From Sceloporus undulatus (taxonomy: Eukaryota; Chordata; Lepidosauria; Squamata; Phrynosomatidae): DNA of 64,000 bases. The translations under genes and the position numbers were made by a program. The stretch covers positions 106,863,746 through 106,927,745 of the forward strand of contig NC_056527.1 of NCBI RefSeq assembly GCF_019175285.1, read 5' to 3'. Below are positions 59,675-64,000 of this stretch, in pieces. Below the pieces are notes generated by a model. The model did not search any database. It was given only the letters and a program-made list of their open reading frames with translations, and was not told the DNA's origin. Within the stretch, counting starts at the first letter, position 1. Each line of letters opens with the position of its first letter.

Positions 59675-59885
59675 TTGATGTAGTGGTTTGAACTATGACT
59701 TAGGAGACCAGGGTTTGAACCCCCACTTGATCATGGAAATCTGCTGAATGACCTTTGGCAAATGACGCTCCTCAGCCTTAAGACGAAAGCAAAGGCAAAC
59801 CCACCTATGAACAAATCTTGCCAAGAAAACTCCATGATAGGTTTGTAAAAGGCAGGAATGACTTAAAGGAACACAACCAACTATC
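59675..59885 (+). mobile_element. Sauria-type tRNA-derived SINE
   Basis: TTGATGTAGTGGTTTGAACT (box A), CAGGGTTTGAACCCCCAC (box B), AACAAATCTTGCCAAGAAAA in the body, GGAATGACTTAAAGGAACAC tail. Confidence 0.82.
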
Positions 59886-60719
59886 AATGAGAGGGTTATG
59901 TGTCTTAATTTCCATTCTAATTTTGTATCAGTGATAAAGTGAGGGTTTTTTATTACATAAGTCATCAAGGTAAACTCACATGTACCAGATAGTTTACTCA
60001 ATATCTTTTCAGGGATTTGGAGTCAAATCCAACAATGTGGGGGGGAAAGTGTTTTAAACTTGCCCAGCCTAATCCCAAATAATGGATAAGTGTGGGCAAC
60101 TCATTGTAGGCATGTAATACTATGAGCTTTTGACCAGTTGTTCTCCATCTTCAGTCCCACTTGATTCTTACTAGTCCATACATAAGGATTGTTATTTTTC
60201 ATGACAATCTGATAAACACACAGGACTACATGATTAACAGATTACTTCCTTTGAATGGGCTGTGCAGAGAAAAGATTTCTCAAAAGGCTGGCAGTAAGGA
60301 TGGTACAATATGGAGAAATCTGTGTTTGCTAGCTAGTTTGTAATACTAGATGAGTGATACTGTAGGAAAAGATGCATGAATGGGCACCTGAAGTAATAGG
60401 GTGGCTGGAGTTCCTGTGGCACTGAAGCTTTTCCTTTTAGAAAAATGGTAAAGGAAAATATGTGAAATGGTTTGAAGCCTTCTCTAACCCAGTGTGCCCT
60501 GAATATACAGTATATACAACTCTTGTCTTATTCAGCCAGCAGGGGTTATGGGAGACATAGTACAACACCTCTGAAAGATACCTCTTTAGGGAAGGGTGAT
60601 GTGTGGAAAGTGGGTAATGAAGCATTTCTTTGTAACACGAACCTCGGATCATACCATGACTGCAATACATGAAATAAAAGTAAACTTGTATAAGGTAAAC
60701 ATTTAAAAGGCAAGATCAA
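59886..60719. other. Intergenic, no clear feature
   Basis: No exon or repeat recognised. Confidence 0.4.
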
Positions 60720-60820
60720 GCTGTCTGTAGGCTCAAGTCTACAAAAGCTCATGCTACCAACTTTTCCCCCCAGTTAGTCTTAATGGTGCTACAAGATTCC
60801 TTTGCATATTGACTATACAT
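60720..60820. mobile_element. Penelope-like element end
   Basis: AAGTCTACAAAAGCTCATGC, then TAGTCTTAATGGTGCTACAA and GATTCCTTTGC: the 'acaaaagctcatgct ... ggtgctacaag' pattern. Confidence 0.55.
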
Positions 60821-61037
60821 TGTCACCTATACCCTCCAGCTGTTCTGGTTTGACAGGGACAGTCCCAGCTAATCATTTTCTCAACTGATTTTAAAATGTC
60901 CCAAGTTCCTCTGGCCTCCTCTTACTTGCCCCCTTTATCTTCATGCAACAATAGTTTGCATGCAATTGAGGAAGAGAAGAAAGGAGTGGAGAAAATCTTG
61001 CCTGTCTCAGGAGGAAAAAAACCAGTGAAGAAGCCAG

Positions 61038-61135
61038 TGGCTGAGTAAGAAGCCAGTGATGCTTTGAAAGCTTGCATAATTTATTTTATACTTTGGAGTT
61101 TGCCCCAAAAAGTTATTGCTGCATGTGCATTTTCG
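61038..61135 (+). mobile_element. Penelope-like element end, fragment
   Basis: AGAAGCCAGTGATGCTTTGA, AAGCTTGCATAATTTATTTT, CTTTGGAGTTTGCCCCAAAA; same family as 47690 and 48222. Confidence 0.6.
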
Positions 61136-61303
61136 ATTTTGTTGTATTTTACCATTCTACCATGTCGTCACATTCTCTTTTATGAGCTTCCCAGAAGCAC
61201 ATCTAGTTGGCTTTGGTATGAAGCAAAATGATAGATAGGGCAATGGTCTGATCTCAAGTTCCTAGTACACTTTGGACTAATGGAGGACTACGGACTTCAC
61301 TAC

Positions 61304-61516
61304 GGTCCAAAACACACTGCAGAAATAATCTAGTTTGAGACTGCTTTAACTTCCCTGGTTCAATGCTAGGGAATTCTGGGAACTGTAGTTTTGTGAGACA
61401 TTTAGCCACCTCTGTCAGGGAGCTCTGGTGCCACAATAAACTACAATTCCCAGGATTCCCTAGCACTGAGTCTAACCAATCTCAAATTGGATTATTTCTG
61501 CAGTGTGTTTTGGACC
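61304..61516. mobile_element. Palindromic MITE, GGTCCAAAAC subfamily
   Basis: GGTCCAAAACACACTGCAG and CTGCAGTGTGTTTTGGACC are exact complements; flanks TAC/TAT. Among the best-preserved palindromic copies here. Confidence 0.9.
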
Positions 61517-61639
61517 TATGTAGTAACAGAGAGAGCCAGCAGAGGGTAGCACTGCTCTTTGACTCATCTTGTTCCTTATTTGCAGTTTGTTTATCTAGTA
61601 CTGTACTTTGTAATGGTAAAAATGTAGCTCATCACCAGA

Positions 61640-62050
61640 TGTTGTTTTATTCATTTATATCCTGGCTCTCTCCCAAAAATGGGGCTTGAGACACTTAACA
61701 ACGTGTTTAAAACCAATGCAGATTAAACAGTGCAAAAAGTTCAATGAAAGTATTTATTATTTTAAAATTATAAACTTAAAACTTTAAAAACATTAAAATT
61801 CATTTAAAAACATTTACAAATCTTAAAAACTGCACTACACAACATTAAAAGCTCACTTCAGGCAGTTTCAAGAAAAAATTGATCACATAAAAATACCGTA
61901 ACGTAGGAATAGCCACTGAGAAGGCTCTGCCACGCTCCCACCAAATCAGCCTGAGACGGTGGTGGGACAAAGAAGGGCTCTCCAAAAGGTCTTAGAGCTC
62001 TATTGGGTTCATAGAGGGAGATATGGTCCTTCAGATAGCCTGGGCCCAAA
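61640..62050 (-). mobile_element. LINE 3' region, probably L2/CR1 type, antisense
   Basis: A-rich stretches (61741-61840), then GGAATAGCCACTGAGAAGGC, CACCAAATCAGCCTGAGACG and ATGGTCCTTCAGATAGCCTG. A recurrent squamate repeat by memory; class uncertain. Confidence 0.45.
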
Positions 62051-62257
62051 CAGTTGCCCCTCTGTCTGTGTGGACTTCAGATCCGTGACCCTCGCTTACT
62101 CACAAGAAGCAAACTGGGGAGGGGGGTTAAAATAGGGGGTGTCCTAGGCACTCGCAGGCATGCATCCCCATTCAAGCCTATGGGGCTTGAATATCTGCGA
62201 GCTTCTGTTTTCTCGGGAGTCTGGAATGGATCTCCCATGAAAATGGAGGGCTGACTG
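62051..62257 (-). mobile_element. pogo/Tigger-like MITE
   Basis: CAGTTGCCCCTCTGTCTGTG at the left and AATGGAGGGCTGACTG at the right. It has GCATCCCCATTCAAGCCTAT and GGGGCTTGAATATCTGCGAG inside, the same paired motif as 42201-42415. Confidence 0.65.
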
Positions 62258-62261
62258 TATC

Positions 62262-62765
62262 ACCATACGTCCCAACAGATGGCATCCAGCCTCTCGTTTA
62301 AAAACATCCAAAGGAGGAGACCTCTGAGGGAGCTCTTACCATCAGGAAGTTCTTTCTAATCTCTTCCTATAGTTTAAATCCACTGTTCCATTTCCTAGTC
62401 TGGAGCAGCAGAAAACAAGCTTGCTCCATCGTCAATATGGCTTCCTTTCAAATGGGCAGGGAACCGTCCAATTAAAAAGATTGCATGTACAGCGCTGTGT
62501 AAATTTACAGTGCTTTATAAATAAAGATTAATAATAATAATTAAAATGTGGCTATCTTGTCACTCTTAACCTTTCCTTTTCTAGGCTGAACATACCCAGC
62601 TTCTTAAGCCACTCATTATACAGCATGGTCTCCAGACCTTTTTACCATTTTGGTCACCCTCCTCTTAGCGCATTCCAGTTTGACAATATCCTACCTGAAT
62701 TATGGTGTCCAGAACCAGTATTCCAGATGAGGTCTGACCAAGGCATGTGTTATTGTGGCTTGATC
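62262..62765 (-). mobile_element. CR1 LINE, antisense, split by an L2-like insertion
   Basis: GATGGCATCCAGCCTCTCGT, GAAAACAAGCTTGCTCCATC and, after the insert, AAATGTGGCTATCTTGTCAC and GGTCACCCTCCTCTTAGCGC, together the complement of the CR1 3' region at 24106-24599 and the part before it. Confidence 0.8.
62454..62541 (+). mobile_element. L2-like LINE end nested in CR1
   Basis: GGGCAGGGAACCGTCCAATT, ACAGCGCTGTGTAAATTTAC, ending (ATA)n. Very 5'-truncated; sense copy of 33666-33905. Confidence 0.75.
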
Positions 62766-62995
62766 TGACTTTTCCAGGAATGGGTGCAGTTGGCTCAGGA
62801 ATTTTAACAGTGCAAATACACTCCGTGGTCATCACTCAAACTTGGGCCTCCAGGCTCACAACTGTATCCAGGAGCGGCCCCAAACTGTGAACCTAAAAAA
62901 CAGCACTGACCCACCAGCTTCTCAGGCTTGTTTGGTGGGAACAAGATGTTTTATCTCACAATTCCCATAAGTCCCATTCAGGATGGCTAGTAGTA

Positions 62996-63370
62996 CAGTG
63001 GGCCTTTGGTGTCAGCTGGGATTTGGTTCTACAATCCCCCCCAATGATACTAAAATCCGTAGATCAGTGGTTCTCAAACCTAGGTCCTGCAGATGTTTTG
63101 GACTTCATCTCTCAGAATCCCTGACTGTTGGCCAAGCTGGCTAGGACTTTTGAGAGTTGAAGTCCAAAATGTTTAGAGGACCAAAGTTTGGAAATCACTG
63201 CCATAGATGTTCAAGTCCCATTAAATGCAATGGAGAGTAAAATGGTGACCTTCATATAAAATGGCAAAATCAAGGTTTGCTTTTTGGAATTTATCTATAT
63301 TTTGAATATTTTTAAGCTGTGGATGCTTGAATCTGTGGATAAAGGATCTGTAGATATGCAGGGCCAACTG
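62996..63370 (-). mobile_element. pogo/Tigger-like MITE, short type, with nested hAT
   Basis: TA both sides; CAGTGGGCCTTTGGTGTC and GCAGGGCCAACTG at the ends, inverse orientation to 51405 and 54295. Interrupted at 63065-63200. Confidence 0.88.
63065..63200 (+). mobile_element. hAT MITE, 136 bp, with 8-bp target duplication
   Basis: CAGTGGTTCTCAAAC at the left and GTTTGGAAATCACTG at the right; CCGTAGAT (63057-63064) and CCATAGAT (63201-63208) are the target duplication with one later change. A family different from 45080. Confidence 0.9.
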
Positions 63371-63487
63371 TAAAGGCTTCTGGGATAGTACATCCAAAAT
63401 ATTGGAGGCTCAAGCTTTAAAGACCCCTCATTCAAAGATTAATATTTGTACTTTTAAGGGCCTTTTGCCTTGTGTAGGACTAATAGG

Positions 63488-63712
63488 ACAGCTAACGTGG
63501 TGTAGTTGTTTCAATGTTGAACTGTGTCTCTGGAGACCAGGGTTCGAATCCCTGCTCAGCCATCGAAACCCACTGGGCAACCTAGGCCAAGTCACATTCT
63601 CTCAACCTCAGAAGAAGGCAAAGGCAACCCTCCCTTCTGAATAAATCTTGCCATGAAAACCCTGTGATTGGATCACCATAGGTTGAAATGACTTGAAGGC
63701 ACATAACAAGTA
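63488..63712 (+). mobile_element. Sauria-type tRNA-derived SINE, well preserved
   Basis: CAGCTAACGTGGTGTAGTTG (box A), perfect box B GGTTCGAATCC, ATAAATCTTGCCATGAAAAC in the body, AATGACTTGAAGGCACATAA tail. Confidence 0.88.
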
Positions 63713-64000
63713 CTAATGGAGCTGTCCTCCTCCAAATAGAGTGCCCTTCATGTCAAAGATGCCTTTTTTTCTCAACCTGCTTTGGAAAGTTGCTTTGCAA
63801 AATCTTGTGCATAAAAGTGTTGGCTTAGAATACAGAAACTTGCAAGAGCAAAAGGCAGTGGGACAAACATGTTTCTGTTTTACAGCGTGGGAACTGTGGC
63901 AACCACCATAGGAGTGCTGTTTCTTTCAGCAACTGTTACGGAAGGACGGCTTAGGAGGGATGAAAAGCCAGCCTGAACAAGTGGGTCTATGCCCGACTCT
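63713..64000. other. Window end, no clear feature
   Basis: No recognised coding exon or repeat; two weak acceptor-like sites (TTTTACAG near 63884, CTTTCAG near 63930). Confidence 0.4.

Noticed and set aside
59675-59760. tRNA gene
   Set aside because: Box A and box B are present but there is no foldable cloverleaf and the sequence continues into the Sauria-type SINE body.
63884-64000. Possible exon of a third gene at the window end
   Set aside because: Acceptor-like TTTTACAG and CTTTCAG occur, but the following sequence does not translate to a protein I recognise, and it does not fit RPL28, the neighbour expected from human.

Overview
The window is vertebrate nuclear DNA, almost certainly from a squamate reptile (lizard-like). 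Two spliced genes can be read by eye. The background is a dense mix of repeats that together are typical of squamates: 5S-rRNA-headed SINEs, tRNA-headed Sauria-type SINEs, BovB and CR1 LINEs, L2-like LINE ends with (ATT)n tails, Penelope-like ends, and many short non-autonomous DNA transposons. I cannot name the species.

Layout. 1-13050 is intergenic: microsatellites, a whole-element palindromic MITE (2140-2373), 5S-SINE, BovB, Sauria-type and other tRNA-headed SINEs, and CR1/L3 and L2-like ends. 13152-27519 is SHISA7 on the plus strand in five coding exons (13152-13699, 16246-16400, 19800-19865, 23718-23870, 26906-27519). Every junction is GT/AG, all frames agree, and the product is 511 residues: signal peptide, eight-cysteine Shisa domain, one membrane span, PPSY motif and C-terminal EVTV. 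27520-43500 is the SHISA7 3' UTR of unknown length plus intergenic DNA. It holds a degenerate GATG/GTCAA-rich block (27690-28830), several MITEs, Penelope-like ends, and one repeat-free ATTA/octamer-rich stretch (40780-40965) that looks like a candidate regulatory element.

43540-57553 is UBE2S on the plus strand. It has a CpG-island promoter (five CCAAT boxes, CHR-like motifs, a GC box, a TATA box), a first exon whose only codon is the ATG (44344-44346), coding exons 52897-53044, 53759-53949 and 57062-57352, and an ATTAAA signal at 57548. The product is 210 residues with catalytic Cys95 and the C-terminal LRRL tail. 57554-64000 is downstream intergenic DNA rich in SINE, Penelope-like, CR1, palindromic and pogo-like elements, some nested.

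SHISA7 encodes an AMPA/GABA-A receptor auxiliary protein of the CKAMP family. UBE2S encodes the K11-chain-elongating E2 of the APC/C. They are not functionally linked. Their adjacency in the same orientation matches, from memory, the human 19q13.42 order, which supports both identifications. The rest of the window is best read as a record of successive transposon insertions, several nested with intact target-site duplications, so their relative ages can be ordered.
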